From Achromobacter xylosoxidans (GTDB lineage Bacteria > Pseudomonadota > Gammaproteobacteria > Burkholderiales > Burkholderiaceae_B), in assembly GCF_014490035.1 (NCBI RefSeq), contig NZ_CP061008.1, positions 5,208,001-5,272,000 on the forward strand: a DNA stretch of 64,000 nucleotides, in the 5' to 3' direction. This document shows positions 27,525 through 40,426 of this stretch, one piece after another. A program made the position numbers and the translations under genes. A model generated the notes under the pieces. That model did not search any database. It was not told the origin of the DNA and saw only the letters and a program-made list of their open reading frames with translations. Each line of letters opens with the position of its first letter. Position 1 is the first letter of the stretch.

Positions 27525-29801
27525 TCAGTACCGCACGCGCAGCGAGAGCAGCGCCGCCCGGCCCGTGCCCAGCGCCGCGTAGTGCGCCGCATAGGCCTTG
27601 GTGTAGTAGGTTTCGTCGAAAATATTCAGCACATTCAACTGCGCCGACATATGGTCGTTGAATTCGTACGCGGCCATGGCGTCGAAGCGCCAGTAGGAAG
27701 GCACCCAGCGCGCCTTGGGCGTGCCGTCGGCGTTCTTGGTCGCGTCCGAATTGCCGTACACCTTGTCCACGTAGTAGGCGCCGCCGCCGACCGTCAGCTT
27801 CGGCAGCACCTTGTAGGTGGTCCACAGGCTGAAGGCATTGCGCGGCGTGTTGGGCAGGTCCTGGCCCACGGCGCCGCTGTTGTAGGCGCCCTTGGTCATT
27901 TCGCTGTCCATGAAGGTGTAGCCGCCGAACACGTTCCACTTGGGCGTGATGCTGCCCGAGAAGCCCAGTTCGATGCCGCGCACCTTGGCCTCGCCGACCT
28001 GCGCGGTCTCGGTGGCCGAGACCGCGACGCTGGTGTTCTTGCGAATGTCCTGGAAAGCCGCCGCCGACAACGTCAGGCGATCATCGAACACCTGCCACTT
28101 CGTGCCCAGTTCGACCGTACGGCTCTTCTCAGGCTCCAGCGACTGGTTCGTGACCGACACGGCATCGCTGATCGCGCTGGAGGCGATGGCGGACGGCGTG
28201 GACGAAGTTCCGTAAGTGGCGTAGATGGTACCGTTGGGCGCGGGCTTGTATGCCAAGCCAACCTGGTAGTTAAAGAGGTTGTCCTCGCGGCTGGTACTGT
28301 AGAACGCCGGCGTGCTGGCCGGGTCATTGCGGCCCTTGGCGATGTTGCTGCCGCTGGTACGGTAATTGTCCCAACGCAGGCCCAGGCTGGCTTGCCATTG
28401 CTCGTTGAACTTGATCGTGTCGAAGCCGTAGAGCGCGACCGTATCCGTGTTGTAGCGCGCCGGATTGTTGTTCCGTTGCAGATGGCCAGGATAGTAGGTG
28501 CCCGGGTCCGGATCCCACAACGAGGCGCAAAGCGCCGGATTGGCGTAGGTATTCTTGCCGTTGGCGGTGCCAGTCACGCAGCCGCTCGTTCCAGCGGGAA
28601 CGCCCGACTCGGTGTAGCTGTCCTTGTCCTGCTTGATGTTGCTGTACTCGAAGCCCAGGTCGAACGAGTGCTTCAGGCTGCCGGTATCGAATTCGCCCGT
28701 CAGGTTGGTCTGGTTGGCGAAGCTCTTGGTGACGTAGTAGCCCGACTTGAGCGCCCGGTACACCAGGCCATTCGGAACGTTGCCCTTGCTGTCGTCGGGG
28801 TTGGTCGCAGCAAAATCGGTGGTGCCGCGGCCATAGCGCGTCACGTTGCGCAGTTGCAGCTTGTCGGAGAAGTCGTGCTGGAAGTCCACGGTAGCGACGT
28901 CGTCGCGGGTCTTCATGAAATCGCGGCCCTTCAAGCCATAGAAGCTCTTGCGGCTTACACCCATGGTCTCCGTCACCGGCTGGCCCGTTTTCGGGTCATA
29001 CGGGATGGAGTAATCCGGCATGCTGTCGTCTTGGTAGTGGTAGTAGCTCAGCGTGATGCGCGTCGGCGTACCCACGCCCAAGGTCAGCGAGGGCGCCACG
29101 CCCCAACGCTCGAAGTCCACCGCGTCGTCACGGCCGGGCGCGTCACCCTTGTTGCCCATGACGTTCAGGCGGAACGCGGCCTTGTCGGCCAGGCGCCAAT
29201 TGCTGTCGATGGTCGCACGGTAGTTGCTGTCCGTGCCGATCTGCGCCGTGGCTTCCGTGAAGTCGGTGGCCTTGGGCGTCTTGCTGACCATGTTGATGCT
29301 GCCGCCCGCGCCGCCGCGGCCGGAATAGACCGAGTCCGGCCCCTTGATGACTTCGACCTGCTCCAGGTTGAAGGTGTCGCGCACCTGCGTGCTGGAATCG
29401 CGAATGCCGTCCAGGAAAATGCTGCCGGCGGAATTCTGGCCGCGGATGATCGGCAGGTCGCCGCCCGGGCGACCGCCCTCGCCCGCGCCGAACGTGATGC
29501 CGGGCGAATTGCGCAGGACGTCCTGCAGCGTGGACGCAGCCTGGTCCTGGATCACCTGCTTTGGCACGACCTGCACCGTGCGCGGGGTGTCCAGCAAGGG
29601 GGCCGTGAACTTGGGCGATTGCGCCGTGGATGTCTGGTAGGACGACCCCTCACCCTCCACGCGCACGGGCGCAAGTTGCGTCACGCCCGAATCCGCGGAT
29701 TGGGCGGCGGCGTACGGGCTGATGAACAGCGCGGGGGCCGCGATCGCGGCAGCCAGGGAGGTAGTGAGCGCATTCAGCGAATACGTATCTTGGGGCTTCA
29801 A
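27525..29801 (-). CDS. TonB-dependent siderophore receptor, catecholate (Fiu-like) type
   Basis: An outer membrane receptor of about 758 residues. A signal sequence ends near PYAAAQ. The plug domain follows (TPRTVQVVPKQVIQDQ, NSPGITFG, EQVEVIKGPDSVYSGRG, GGSINMVSKTP), then a 22-strand barrel ending in the aromatic residue of LLSLRVRY. Two Cys lie about 17 residues apart in an external loop and could form a disulfide. The pattern of plug and barrel is closest to Fiu-like catecholate receptors. There is no N-terminal signalling domain, so it is not a sigma-factor transducer. The open frame can begin at TTG 29828, but TTG 29801 is preferred because GGAGAA lies eight bases before it. Confidence 0.88.
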   Translation of the reverse strand: MKPQDTYSLNALTTSLAAAIAAPALFISPYAAAQSADSGVTQLAPVRVEGEGSSYQTSTAQSPKFTAPLLDTPRTVQVVPKQVIQDQAASTLQDVLRNSPGITFGAGEGGRPGGDLPIIRGQNSAGSIFLDGIRDSSTQVRDTFNLEQVEVIKGPDSVYSGRGGAGGSINMVSKTPKATDFTEATAQIGTDSNYRATIDSNWRLADKAAFRLNVMGNKGDAPGRDDAVDFERWGVAPSLTLGVGTPTRITLSYYHYQDDSMPDYSIPYDPKTGQPVTETMGVSRKSFYGLKGRDFMKTRDDVATVDFQHDFSDKLQLRNVTRYGRGTTDFAATNPDDSKGNVPNGLVYRALKSGYYVTKSFANQTNLTGEFDTGSLKHSFDLGFEYSNIKQDKDSYTESGVPAGTSGCVTGTANGKNTYANPALCASLWDPDPGTYYPGHLQRNNNPARYNTDTVALYGFDTIKFNEQWQASLGLRWDNYRTSGSNIAKGRNDPASTPAFYSTSREDNLFNYQVGLAYKPAPNGTIYATYGTSSTPSAIASSAISDAVSVTNQSLEPEKSRTVELGTKWQVFDDRLTLSAAAFQDIRKNTSVAVSATETAQVGEAKVRGIELGFSGSITPKWNVFGGYTFMDSEMTKGAYNSGAVGQDLPNTPRNAFSLWTTYKVLPKLTVGGGAYYVDKVYGNSDATKNADGTPKARWVPSYWRFDAMAAYEFNDHMSAQLNVLNIFDETYYTKAYAAHYAALGTGRAALLSLRVRY

Positions 29802-29854
29802 ACCAGCTTCTCCGAATGTAAATAGCAACGATTCTTGTTTTTTTAACGTTTGCG

Positions 29855-29891
29855 ATTCTGAACTGTGCGGCTGAATGAAACCTGAATGAAA
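29855..29891 (-). promoter_or_regulatory. Tandem 11-bp-spaced direct repeat and -10 box upstream of the TonB receptor
   Basis: Read on the minus strand, TTTCATTCAG occurs twice exactly 11 bp apart (29891-29882 and 29880-29871). After 10 bases comes CAGAAT (29860-29855), a 4 of 6 match to a -10. Direct repeats one helical turn apart, ten bases before a -10 that lacks a -35, are the layout of promoters activated by OmpR/PhoB-type regulators. No convincing Fur box was found. The regulator is unknown. Confidence 0.5.
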
Positions 29892-30090
29892 GACCCAAAC
29901 TCATCCAAAAGATGAAAAAACAACACCATAAGCGGGTTATCCCCCACAGGTCTTCGGAGGGCTCCCGCCGGGTATCCGCTAGTGCAAGACGCTGAGTAGC
30001 TCCGCCTTCCCGAATACCCGCGAATGAGCAAGGAAAGGCATTAGCAAGCTCAAAAGGCACAGGCTAAGCCGGTTCCATGCACCCACGAAA
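29892..30090. other. Non-coding stretch with several inverted repeats
   Basis: About 200 bp with no believable gene between the receptor promoter and the complex I terminator. It holds CGGGTAT (29969-29975) with ATACCCG (30014-30020) and a GGGAAGGC-type hairpin read on the minus strand. The plus strand ends in the terminator at 30091. It does not match a cobalamin, TPP or SAM riboswitch core that I can recognise. It could encode a small RNA on the plus strand, but that is speculative. Confidence 0.3.
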
Positions 30091-30116
30091 AAAAACGCCC
30101 CACAGGGCGTTTTTCA
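30088..30116. terminator. Terminator at the end of the complex I operon
   Basis: Stem ACGCCC (30095-30100) / GGGCGT (30105-30110), loop CACA, flanked by a run of nine A and by T4-5. On the minus strand this gives a strong stem plus U tract 20 bp after the DUF2818 stop. Confidence 0.88.
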
Positions 30117-30135
30117 TGCATGAACCAGGCTGCCT

Positions 30136-30465
30136 TCAGGTGCGCAGGCGCGGGTGCCGCTTGAACAGGTACCGGTACACAAACCCCGGATACGCCAGCA
30201 CCAGATACAGGCTCAGCGTGATCGCGTAGAACTCCCAGGTCTGGGAAAAGCGGTTGCCCAGCGTGGATTCGAACGCGAAACCGAGCGCACCGACGATGGC
30301 GTAGAACACCAGCACTTCGATCAGACGCATCCAGAACGGTTTGACTGCCGCCACCCCGCCCTGCTTCCAGGGCATGACGGCGAATACCCGCTCCGTCAGG
30401 AACGGGAGATTCGCGCTGACCAGGGCCAGCGCGATCAGCAGCCATACCGCCAGAGTCTGGTTCAT
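30136..30465 (-). CDS. DUF2818 family membrane protein
   Basis: A 109-residue protein with three hydrophobic segments: AVWLLIALALVSANLPF, then LIEVLVFYAIVGALGFAF, then FYAITLSLYLVLAYPGF. It ends in a basic tail (KRHPRLRT). Proteins of this uncharacterised family sit directly after nuoN in many beta-proteobacteria. The gene is 15 bp downstream of nuoN and is the last gene before the operon terminator. A role in complex I assembly or stability is inferred from position only. Confidence 0.85.
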   Translation of the reverse strand: MNQTLAVWLLIALALVSANLPFLTERVFAVMPWKQGGVAAVKPFWMRLIEVLVFYAIVGALGFAFESTLGNRFSQTWEFYAITLSLYLVLAYPGFVYRYLFKRHPRLRT

Positions 30466-30480
30466 GGCGCCGTTTTCCGT

Positions 30481-31965
30481 TTACAGGCTGAGCGAGCTGC
30501 GGATTGCCTGCACGCACAAGGCCATCAGGCCGCCCGGCAGGATGCCCAGGATCAGGATCAGGGCGCCGTTGACCGACAGCACGCCGCGCTGGCCGCAGGT
30601 GGCGACCATCGGCGCGGCATCGGCGGCCGGCTCGTCGAAGTACACGACCTTGACCACGCGCAGGTAGTAGAACGCGCCGATCAGCGAGAACAGCACCGCA
30701 ATCACGGCCAGGGTCACGTGGCCTGCGCTGACCAGCGCCTGCAGCACGGCCAGCTTGGCGTAGAAGCCCACCAGCGGCGGAATGCCGGCCAGCGAGAACA
30801 TCAGCAGCAGCACGATGGCGGCATGCCACGGGCTGCGGCGGTTCAGGCCCTTCAGGTCGTCGATATGCTCGCACTCGAAACCTTGGCGCGACAGCAGCAG
30901 CACGATGCCGAAGCTGGCCAGCGTGGTCAGCACGTAGGTCAGCATGTAGAACAGCGAGGCGCCGTAGGCGGCCGACGACAGTTCCGGCTTGCCCGCGACC
31001 GAACCCGACATCAGGCCCAGCAGCACGAAGCCCATGTGCGAGATGGTCGAATAGGCCAGCATGCGCTTGAAGTTGGTCTGCGCGATGGCCGTCAGGTTGC
31101 CGATGGCCAGCGACAGCACCGCCAGGATCATCAGCATCGGCTGCCAGTCGGCGGCCAGGCCGTGCAGGCCATCGACCAGCAGGCGCAGCGTGATGGCGAA
31201 GGCGGCCAGCTTGGGCGCGCCACCCAGGATCAGGGTGACGGCGGTGGGCGAACCCTGGTAGACGTCCGGAACCCACATGTGGAACGGCACGGCGCCGAGC
31301 TTGAACGCCAGGCCCGACACCAGGAACACGATGCCGAACACCAGGGCCAGCTTCTCGGCCTTGCCCGCGGCGATGACCTTGGACACTTCAGCCAGATCCA
31401 GGTGGCCGGTGGCGCCGTAGATCATGGACATGCCGTACAGCAGGAAGCCCGAGGCCAGCGCGCCCAGCACGAAGTACTTCATGGCGGCTTCGGTGGCGAC
31501 GACGTTGTCGCGGCGCAGCGCGATCAGCGCGTACAGCGCCAGCGACATCAGCTCCAGGCCCAGGTAGATGGAGATCAGGTTCCCGGAGGAGATCATGACC
31601 ATCTGGCCCAGCAGGGCGAACAGCGTCAGGACGTAGAGTTCGCCGCCGCGCATCATGTCGCGCACTTGCGCGTAGACACGGCCATAGACCAGGGTCGCGG
31701 CCACGGCGATGTAGGACGCGATCTTGAGCAGATGCGACAGTTCGTCGGTGACGTACAGGCCGTTGAAGGTCGAACCAACAACGCCGTTCTTCCATTGCAG
31801 GGCCGACACGACGGTCAGCACGCCCAATGCAAGCATGGTCAGCAGAAACGTCGGCTTGCGCTCGGGGTGATTGCTGACCGCGTCGACGAGCAGGATAGCC
31901 AGGCCGAAAACCAGCAGGAGGATTTCCGGTGTCGCCAGGGCGAAATCGATTTGGGATTGCATCAT
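30481..31965 (-). CDS. nuoN: NADH-quinone oxidoreductase subunit N
   Basis: A 494-residue antiporter-like proton-pumping subunit of the complex I membrane arm, with about 14 transmembrane helices. Family landmarks include [32 protein letters not shown] with the conserved Glu, and the discontinuous-helix region [18 protein letters not shown] carrying the pumping Lys/His residues. It starts 9 bp after nuoM ends and is followed by DUF2818. Confidence 0.97.
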   Translation of the reverse strand: MMQSQIDFALATPEILLLVFGLAILLVDAVSNHPERKPTFLLTMLALGVLTVVSALQWKNGVVGSTFNGLYVTDELSHLLKIASYIAVAATLVYGRVYAQVRDMMRGGELYVLTLFALLGQMVMISSGNLISIYLGLELMSLALYALIALRRDNVVATEAAMKYFVLGALASGFLLYGMSMIYGATGHLDLAEVSKVIAAGKAEKLALVFGIVFLVSGLAFKLGAVPFHMWVPDVYQGSPTAVTLILGGAPKLAAFAITLRLLVDGLHGLAADWQPMLMILAVLSLAIGNLTAIAQTNFKRMLAYSTISHMGFVLLGLMSGSVAGKPELSSAAYGASLFYMLTYVLTTLASFGIVLLLSRQGFECEHIDDLKGLNRRSPWHAAIVLLLMFSLAGIPPLVGFYAKLAVLQALVSAGHVTLAVIAVLFSLIGAFYYLRVVKVVYFDEPAADAAPMVATCGQRGVLSVNGALILILGILPGGLMALCVQAIRSSLSL

Positions 31966-31974
31966 TGTCTTGTC

Positions 31975-33473
31975 TTACAGTTTCGAGACGGCAACGTGTT
32001 GCAGCAGGGCCTCCACCGAAACGTGCATCACGTCGGTAAAGGGCTTGGGATAGATCCCCATGTACAACACGGCGATCGCCATCACGCCAAGAATCACAAA
32101 CTCGCGGCGGTTGATATCGGTCAGTTCACGCACGTGGTCGTTGGCGACGTCGCCCAGGACCACGCGCTTGACCATCCACAGCGAATACGAAGCGCCCAGG
32201 ATCAGGGCGGTCGCCGCCAGCAGGCCGATCCAGAAGTTGTGCTCGACCGCGCCCATGATCACCATGAACTCGCCGACGAAACCGCTGGTGGCCGGCAGGC
32301 CGCTGTTGGCCATCGAGAACAGGATGAAGAAGGTGGCGAAACGCGGCATGACGTTGACCACGCCGCCGTAGTCGGCGATGCGGCGCGAGTGCATGCGGTC
32401 ATAGAGCACGCCGATACACATGAACATGGCGCCCGACACGAAGCCGTGCGAGATCATCTGCACGATGGCGCCTTCGACGCCGGCCGTGTTGAAGATGAAG
32501 AAGCCCAGCGTCACGAAGCCCATGTGAGCAACCGACGAATACGCAACCAGCTTTTTCATGTCGTCCTGGACGATCGCGACCAGGCCGATGTAGATCACGG
32601 CGATCAGCGACAGCGTGATCATCATGCCGGCCAGGCTGTGCGAGGCGTCAGGCGCGATCGGCAGCGAGAAGCGCAGGAAACCGTAGGCGCCCAGCTTCAG
32701 CATGATCGCGGCCAGCACGATCGAGCCGCCCGTGGGAGCTTCGACGTGAGCGTCGGGCAACCACGTGTGGACCGGCCACATCGGCACCTTGACGGCAAAG
32801 GCCGCCAGCAAAGCCACGAAGATCAGGATCTGCGGGGTGTAGCCCAGCTTGGTCTGCTGCCAGGTCAGGATGTCGAACGAACCGCCCGACACGTTCCACA
32901 GGTACACGAAGGCGACCAGCGTCAGCAGCGAGCCCATCAGGGTGTACAGGAAGAACTTGAATGCCGCGTACACGCGGTTCGGTCCGCCCCAGACGCCGAT
33001 GATGATGTACATCGGGATCAGCGTGGCTTCGAAGAACACGTAGAACAGCATGCCGTCCAGCGCGCAGAACACGCCCACCATCAGACCCGACAGGATCAGG
33101 AAGGCGGCCATGTACTGGGACACGCGGCTGGTGATGACTTCCCAACCGGCCAGCACCACGATGATGGTGATGAATGCGGTCAGGAGCACGAACCACATCG
33201 AGATGCCGTCGATGCCCAGGTGGTAATTGACGTTGAAGGCCTCGATCCAGGAGGTCTTCTCCACGAACTGCATCTTGGCCGTGGTGGAGTCGAAACCGGT
33301 GTACAGCGGGATCGTGACGAGGAAACCGGCGATTGAGCCGACGAGCGACAGGCCGCGCGTCAGGCCGGGACGGTCGTCACGGCCCACCGCCAGCACCAGC
33401 AGGCCGAATACGATCGGGACAAAGATCGCAAGCGTGAGCCAGGGGAAAGTGTTGGATGCCATCTCGCTTGCCA

Positions 33474-33477
<4 letters not shown>
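31975..33477 (-). CDS. nuoM: NADH-quinone oxidoreductase subunit M
   Basis: A 500-residue antiporter-like subunit with about 14 transmembrane helices. Signatures are FEATLIPMYIIIGVWGG, the key Lys loop KVPMWPVHTWLPDAHVEAPT and KLVAYSSVAHMGFV. The first ATG (33477) overlaps the nuoL stop as ATGA; in-frame ATGs at 33474 and a few codons on are alternatives. It pumps protons in the distal half of the membrane arm. Confidence 0.97.
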
Positions 33478-35510
<2,033 letters not shown>

Positions 35511-35527
35511 TTTCTTCCAATACCCCG

Positions 35528-35836
35528 TCAGCCCTTCAGGCGATCGAGTTCGTCAACGTTGATCGTGTTCAGGTTGCGGAACAGCAGCACCAGGATGGCC
35601 AGGCCGATCGCCGCTTCGGCGGCGGCCACGGTCAGGATGAAGAACACGAACACCTGGCCGGCGGTGTCGCCGAACCAGCTGGAGAACGCCACGAAGTTCA
35701 TGTTGACGGCCAGGAGCACCAGCTCGATGGACATCAGGAGAATGATCAGGTTGCGGCGGTTCAGGAAGATGCCGAAGATCCCGATGGCGAACAGGATCGC
35801 CCCGAGGATCAGGTAGTGGGCCAGCGTCAGCGTCAT
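35528..35836 (-). CDS. nuoK: NADH-quinone oxidoreductase subunit K
   Basis: A 102-residue membrane subunit of complex I with three transmembrane helices. The buried acidic residues of the proton path lie in [17 protein letters not shown] and in [17 protein letters not shown]. Its ATG overlaps the nuoJ stop (ATGA), and nuoL begins 17 bp after its stop. Confidence 0.96.
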   Translation of the reverse strand: MTLTLAHYLILGAILFAIGIFGIFLNRRNLIILLMSIELVLLAVNMNFVAFSSWFGDTAGQVFVFFILTVAAAEAAIGLAILVLLFRNLNTINVDELDRLKG

Positions 35837-36483
35837 TTTTGTTCTCCTTGGGGCGCGGCGGCGGTCGGGGTGCCGTTCTGCGCCTGGGCGCGCTCGCTCT
35901 GGGCGGGCATGCTCACCATGCGGTAACGGTCCTTCGAGCGCACGCGGACGGCGGCCACCGGGTCGTTGTACTTCACGTCGCGGCGGCGGCGCAGGGTCAG
36001 CGCGATGGCGGCGACCATGCCGACCAGCAGCAGCGCGGCGCCCACTTCAATGGCGTAGATGTACTGGGTGTACATGGCCTCGCCCAGCGCGCGGGCGTTG
36101 TTGTAGTCGCCGGCGACCGGGGCTTGCGGGCCCGCGCCGTACCAGGTCGAACCCAGCACGAAGGCCATTTCGACCACCATCACCAGGCCGATGACCAGGC
36201 CGAGCGGCAGGTAGGTCTTCATACCCTGGCGCAGGGCATCCATGCGGATGTCCAGCATCATCACGACGAAGAGGAAAAGCACCATCACGGCGCCCACGTA
36301 TACCAGCACCAGCAGCAGCGCGAGGAACTCGGCGCCAAGCAGCATCCACAGCATGGCCGCGTTGACGAAGGCCAGGATCAGGTGCAGGACGGCGGTGACC
36401 GGGCTGCGCGCGGTGATCACGCGGAACGCCGCGATCACCAGCACGGCGGCCAGTATGTAAAACAGGACAGTGGTAAAAGTCAT
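35833..36483 (-). CDS. nuoJ: NADH-quinone oxidoreductase subunit J
   Basis: A 216-residue membrane subunit with five transmembrane helices. The conserved third helix region [19 protein letters not shown] carries the pi-bulge segment near the quinone-linked proton path. The C-terminal 45 residues are a hydrophilic Ala/Gln/Pro-rich tail, common in beta-proteobacterial forms. It overlaps nuoK by four bases. Confidence 0.95.
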   Translation of the reverse strand: MTFTTVLFYILAAVLVIAAFRVITARSPVTAVLHLILAFVNAAMLWMLLGAEFLALLLVLVYVGAVMVLFLFVVMMLDIRMDALRQGMKTYLPLGLVIGLVMVVEMAFVLGSTWYGAGPQAPVAGDYNNARALGEAMYTQYIYAIEVGAALLLVGMVAAIALTLRRRRDVKYNDPVAAVRVRSKDRYRMVSMPAQSERAQAQNGTPTAAAPQGEQK

Positions 36484-36500
36484 GGATCAGGTCCTGGGCT

Positions 36501-36989
36501 TCAACGATAGGGAGCGTCTTCGGCCCGGCGGCGGGCGATGTCGGCTTCGTAGCGGTCGCCCACGGCGAGCAGCATGTCTTTGGTGAAATACAGGTCGCCG
36601 CGCTTTTCACCGTGGTATTCGTGGATGTGCGTTTCCACGATGGAGTCCACGGGGCAGCTTTCCTCACAGAAGCCGCAGAAAATGCACTTGGTCAGGTCGA
36701 TGTCGTAACGCGTGGTGCGGCGGGTGCCGTCATCGCGCTGGTCCGACTCGATGGTGATCGCCAGCGCGGGGCACACGGCTTCACACAGCTTGCACGCGAT
36801 GCAGCGCTCTTCCCCGTTGGGGTAGCGGCGCAGCGCATGCAGGCCGCGGAAACGCGGCGACGCAGGCGTCTTTTCCTGGGGGTAGCGCAAGGTGACCTTG
36901 CGCTTGAAGAAATACTTGCCCGTCAGGCGCATGCCCTTGAGCAATTCGGTCAGCATCAGACTGCCGAAGAAATCCTTGATCGCTTCCAT
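36501..36989 (-). CDS. nuoI: NADH-quinone oxidoreductase subunit I
   Basis: A 162-residue ferredoxin-like subunit carrying clusters N6a and N6b. The two CxxCxxCxxxCP motifs are complete: Cys63, 66, 69, 73 and Cys102, 105, 108, 112. The N-terminal amphipathic helix anchors it to the membrane arm. It lies between nuoH and nuoJ as usual. Confidence 0.97.
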   Translation of the reverse strand: MEAIKDFFGSLMLTELLKGMRLTGKYFFKRKVTLRYPQEKTPASPRFRGLHALRRYPNGEERCIACKLCEAVCPALAITIESDQRDDGTRRTTRYDIDLTKCIFCGFCEESCPVDSIVETHIHEYHGEKRGDLYFTKDMLLAVGDRYEADIARRRAEDAPYR

Positions 36990-37010
36990 ATCCTGCCTCT
37001 GCCTGGCGGC

Positions 37011-38084
37011 TTAGCGCCAAATGTTCCAGGGCGTCTGCATCCAGATCGCCACCACGACCAGCCAAACGCCGGTCAGCGGGATGAAGATTTTCCAACCCAA
37101 GCGCATGATCTGGTCATAGCGGTAGCGCGGGAACGACGCGCGGAACCACACGAACAACGAGACCACGACGAACGTCTTGAGACCCAGCCAGATCCAACCC
37201 GGAATCCAGGTCAGCGGCGCGATGTCGATCGGGGAAGCCCAGCCGCCCAGGAACATGATCGAGGCCATGCAGGACAGCAGGATCATGTTGGCGTATTCGC
37301 CCAGGAAGAACAGCGCGAACGCCATGCCCGAGTATTCGACCATGTGGCCGGCCACGATTTCCGATTCGCCTTCGACCACGTCGAACGGGTGGCGGTTGGT
37401 TTCAGCCACGGCCGAAATCACGTAGATCACGAACAGCGGCAAGAGCGGCAGCCAGTTCCAGGACAGGAACGTCAGGCCCTTGTCGGCAAACCAGCCGCGG
37501 TTCTGCACATGCACGATCTCGGACATGTTCAGGCTGCCGGACACCAGCAGCACCGTCACCAGCACGAAGCCGATGGCCAGTTCGTAGGACAGCATCTGCG
37601 CGGAAGCGCGCAGCGCGCCCAGGAAGGCGTACTTGGAGTTGGACGCCCAACCCGCCACGATCACGCCGTACACGCCCACGGACGTGATGGCCATGATGTA
37701 CAGCAGGCCGGCGTTGACGTTGGCCAGGACCACGTCGGGACCGAACGGCACCACCGCCCAGGCGGCCAGCGCCGGCATCAGCGTGACCACCGGGGCCACG
37801 ATGAACAGCACCTTGTTGGCCTGCGACGGAACCACCACTTCCTTGGTCAGCAGCTTGAACACGTCGGCGAACGGCTGCAGCAGCCCCTTGAAGCCAACGC
37901 GGTTCGGGCCCATGCGCACGTGCATGGCGCCGATCATCTTGCGTTCCCAGTAGGTCAGGTACGCCACGCACAGGATGATGGGCACGGCGATGACCACAAT
38001 CTTGATGAGGGTCCAGAGGACCATCCAGACCGTCGGGCCCAGCAATGCCGTACCCTGGCTCTCAAGAACATTAAGCCATTCCAT
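37011..38084 (-). CDS. nuoH: NADH-quinone oxidoreductase subunit H
   Basis: A 357-residue membrane subunit with eight transmembrane helices that forms the quinone entry site. Landmarks are [23 protein letters not shown] near residue 45 and [20 protein letters not shown] near 240, with the charged residues of the E-channel. Its ATG overlaps the nuoG stop by one base (TGATG). Confidence 0.97.
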   Translation of the reverse strand: MEWLNVLESQGTALLGPTVWMVLWTLIKIVVIAVPIILCVAYLTYWERKMIGAMHVRMGPNRVGFKGLLQPFADVFKLLTKEVVVPSQANKVLFIVAPVVTLMPALAAWAVVPFGPDVVLANVNAGLLYIMAITSVGVYGVIVAGWASNSKYAFLGALRASAQMLSYELAIGFVLVTVLLVSGSLNMSEIVHVQNRGWFADKGLTFLSWNWLPLLPLFVIYVISAVAETNRHPFDVVEGESEIVAGHMVEYSGMAFALFFLGEYANMILLSCMASIMFLGGWASPIDIAPLTWIPGWIWLGLKTFVVVSLFVWFRASFPRYRYDQIMRLGWKIFIPLTGVWLVVVAIWMQTPWNIWR

Positions 38085-40411
38085 CAGGCACGCTCCACGC
38101 TGATTTGACCGAATGCGCCACCCAGGGCCGCGGTGTTTTCAAAGGCTGCCGAGATGCGCACGGCGCGGTCCGCCACGGCATCGTCCTGCACGGTTTCGAG
38201 TTCGACGGCGCCCTGCCCGTTCGACACGCGCACCTTGACGCCAGCCGTCAGGCCCAGGCTGGTGAGCGTGCGGCCGTTCATGGCGGCAGCCGGCTTCTTG
38301 GAGGCCGGGGCCGCTTGCAGCGGCTCCGAGCGGCGGACCATGGCGTCGGTGCGGTAGATCGGCACGTCGGCGACGCGCTCCAGGCCGCTGGCGGCCTGGC
38401 CCAGGCCCAGCGGGGCCTTGATCTCGTTGGACAGGCGGCCTTCGATGCCGCCTGCCAGCACGGCGTCGCGCACGGACTCTGAGGTCTCGTCGTCAAAGCC
38501 GGCCAGGTGCAGGACGTTGCCCAGCACGCGCAGGACCTTCCAGCCCGGACGGGTCTGGCCGAACGGCGTGACCGTGCCTTTGAAGCTCTGAGCCAGGCCT
38601 TGGGCGTTGACGAACGTGCCCGAGGTTTCGGTGAACGGCGACACCGGCAGCATGACGTCGGCCCATTCGGCGGCAGCCGAACGATAAGGCGTCAGGGCCA
38701 CGGCGAACTGCGCGCCGCGCAGCGCGGCGATGGCTTGCTGGCCATTGTCGGCATCCAGCAGCGGCTCGGCGTGCAGGACCACGTAGGCCTTCAGCGGCTC
38801 GGCCAGCATGGCGGCGGCGTTCTTGCCTCCCTTGCCAGGAATGGCGCCTGCCAGGTAACCGCCGACGGTGTTGCCGCCGGAGGTCAGGAAACCGAACTTG
38901 CCGCCGGCCAGTTCAGCCACGGCGCGGCCGTTGGCGGCCAGGGTCGAGGCCTGGGCGCTGGCCACGGCCAGGTTGCCCATCAGCACGGCGGTATTGGCGC
39001 CGGAAGCCAGGCTGGCGGCGATGAGCTTGGCGTTTTCGCTGGGCGCGACCGAGGCGAACTCGGCCGGCACGGCCTGTTCCTTGGCCTGGGCCAGCGCGAC
39101 GGCCACTTCGGCCAGCGCGCGCGCCAGCTCGGACGGGGCCACGGTAATGCGGGCGGCCACGGGCATCAGGGGATCGTCGGCTGCGCTGTCGACCATCAGG
39201 ATCTGCGTGCCGCGCTTGGCGGCTTGGCGCAGGCGCTGCGCCATGAGCGGATGATCCTTGCGCAGGAACGAACCGACCACCAGGACGCGGTCCAGGTTGT
39301 CGAGCTCGGCGATGGGCATGCCCAGCCACGGCGCGCCGGTCAGGGCGGCGTCGAAGGCGGCATCGGTCTGGCGCAGGCGGAAGTCGATGTTCTCGGAACC
39401 CAGCGAACGGACCAGGCGGCCCAGCAGCGCGTATTCCTCGGTGGTGGCGTATTCGGACGCCAGGGCGCCGATCTGGCCGGCGCCGAAGCTGTCGCGCACG
39501 CGGGACAGGCCCTGGGCCACGGCGGCAAGCGCGTCGCTCCAGGAGGCTTCCTGCCACTTGCCGTCGGTGCCCTTGATCATCGGAGCCGACAGGCGGTCTT
39601 CGCTGTTCAGGCCTTCGTACGAGAAGCGGTCGCGGTCGCTGATCCAGCATTCGTTGACGGCTTCGTCTTCGAACGGCACCACGCGCATGACGCGGTCGCC
39701 CTTGACCTGGACCACCAGGTTGGCGCCCAGGCTGTCGTGCGGGCTGACCGAACGGCGGCGAGCCAGTTCCCAGGTGCGCGCGCTGTAGCGGAAGGGCTTG
39801 GAGGTCAGCGCGCCCACCGGACAGATGTCGATCATGTTGCCCGAGAGTTCCGATTCGATCGAACGGCCGACGAAGGTCGTGATCTCGGAGTGTTCGCCGC
39901 GGCCCAGCATGCCCAGTTCCATGACGCCGGCGATTTCCTGGCCGAAGCGCACGCAGCGGGTGCAGTGGATGCAGCGGCTCATTTCCTCGGCGGAAACCAG
40001 CGGACCCAGGTCCTTGTGGAACACCACGCGCTTTTCTTCCTGGTAACGCGAGGAAGAGCCGCCGTAGCCCACAGCCAGGTCCTGCAGCTGGCATTCGCCG
40101 CCCTGATCGCAGATCGGGCAGTCGAGCGGGTGATTGATGAGCAAGAATTCCATCACCGACTTCTGAGCGGCGATAGCCTTCTCGGAGCAGGTGTGGACGA
40201 CCATGCCGTTGGTCACGGGCGTGGCGCAGGCGGGCAGCGCCTTGGGCGCTTTTTCCACTTCAACCAGGCACATGCGGCAGTTGGCCGCGATGGACAGTTT
40301 CTTGTGGTAGCAGAAATGCGGCACGTAAAGCCCGACTTTCTGAGCGGCATGCATGACCATGCTGCCTTCGGGCACTTCGACCTTGTTGCCGTCGACGGTT
40401 AGTTCAACCAT
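38084..40411 (-). CDS. nuoG: NADH-quinone oxidoreductase subunit G
   Basis: A 775-residue iron-sulfur subunit of the peripheral arm. The N-terminal 2Fe-2S domain ([15 protein letters not shown]) binds N1b. The next segment, [18 protein letters not shown], and the [16 protein letters not shown] motif bind N5 and N4. A molybdopterin-oxidoreductase-like domain without cofactor motifs fills the C-terminal two thirds and is Ala-rich. It passes electrons from NuoF towards NuoI. Confidence 0.96.
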   Translation of the reverse strand: MVELTVDGNKVEVPEGSMVMHAAQKVGLYVPHFCYHKKLSIAANCRMCLVEVEKAPKALPACATPVTNGMVVHTCSEKAIAAQKSVMEFLLINHPLDCPICDQGGECQLQDLAVGYGGSSSRYQEEKRVVFHKDLGPLVSAEEMSRCIHCTRCVRFGQEIAGVMELGMLGRGEHSEITTFVGRSIESELSGNMIDICPVGALTSKPFRYSARTWELARRRSVSPHDSLGANLVVQVKGDRVMRVVPFEDEAVNECWISDRDRFSYEGLNSEDRLSAPMIKGTDGKWQEASWSDALAAVAQGLSRVRDSFGAGQIGALASEYATTEEYALLGRLVRSLGSENIDFRLRQTDAAFDAALTGAPWLGMPIAELDNLDRVLVVGSFLRKDHPLMAQRLRQAAKRGTQILMVDSAADDPLMPVAARITVAPSELARALAEVAVALAQAKEQAVPAEFASVAPSENAKLIAASLASGANTAVLMGNLAVASAQASTLAANGRAVAELAGGKFGFLTSGGNTVGGYLAGAIPGKGGKNAAAMLAEPLKAYVVLHAEPLLDADNGQQAIAALRGAQFAVALTPYRSAAAEWADVMLPVSPFTETSGTFVNAQGLAQSFKGTVTPFGQTRPGWKVLRVLGNVLHLAGFDDETSESVRDAVLAGGIEGRLSNEIKAPLGLGQAASGLERVADVPIYRTDAMVRRSEPLQAAPASKKPAAAMNGRTLTSLGLTAGVKVRVSNGQGAVELETVQDDAVADRAVRISAAFENTAALGGAFGQISVERA

Positions 40412-40426
40412 TGCTGTTCCTGAGAC

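Noticed and set aside
29802-29900. Fur box before the TonB receptor gene
   Set aside because: No stretch reaches a convincing match to the 19-bp GATAATGATAATCATTATC pattern; the tandem repeat is a different motif.
29892-30090. Cobalamin riboswitch or tRNA in the non-coding stretch
   Set aside because: No B12-box core, no T-loop GTTCGA pattern and no cloverleaf could be drawn.
30154-33336. A 1060-codon open frame antisense to nuoL/M/N
   Set aside because: High-GC codon bias opens the opposite strand; the product is His/Gln/Asp/Arg-rich with no domain, and the sense strand carries clear nuo genes.
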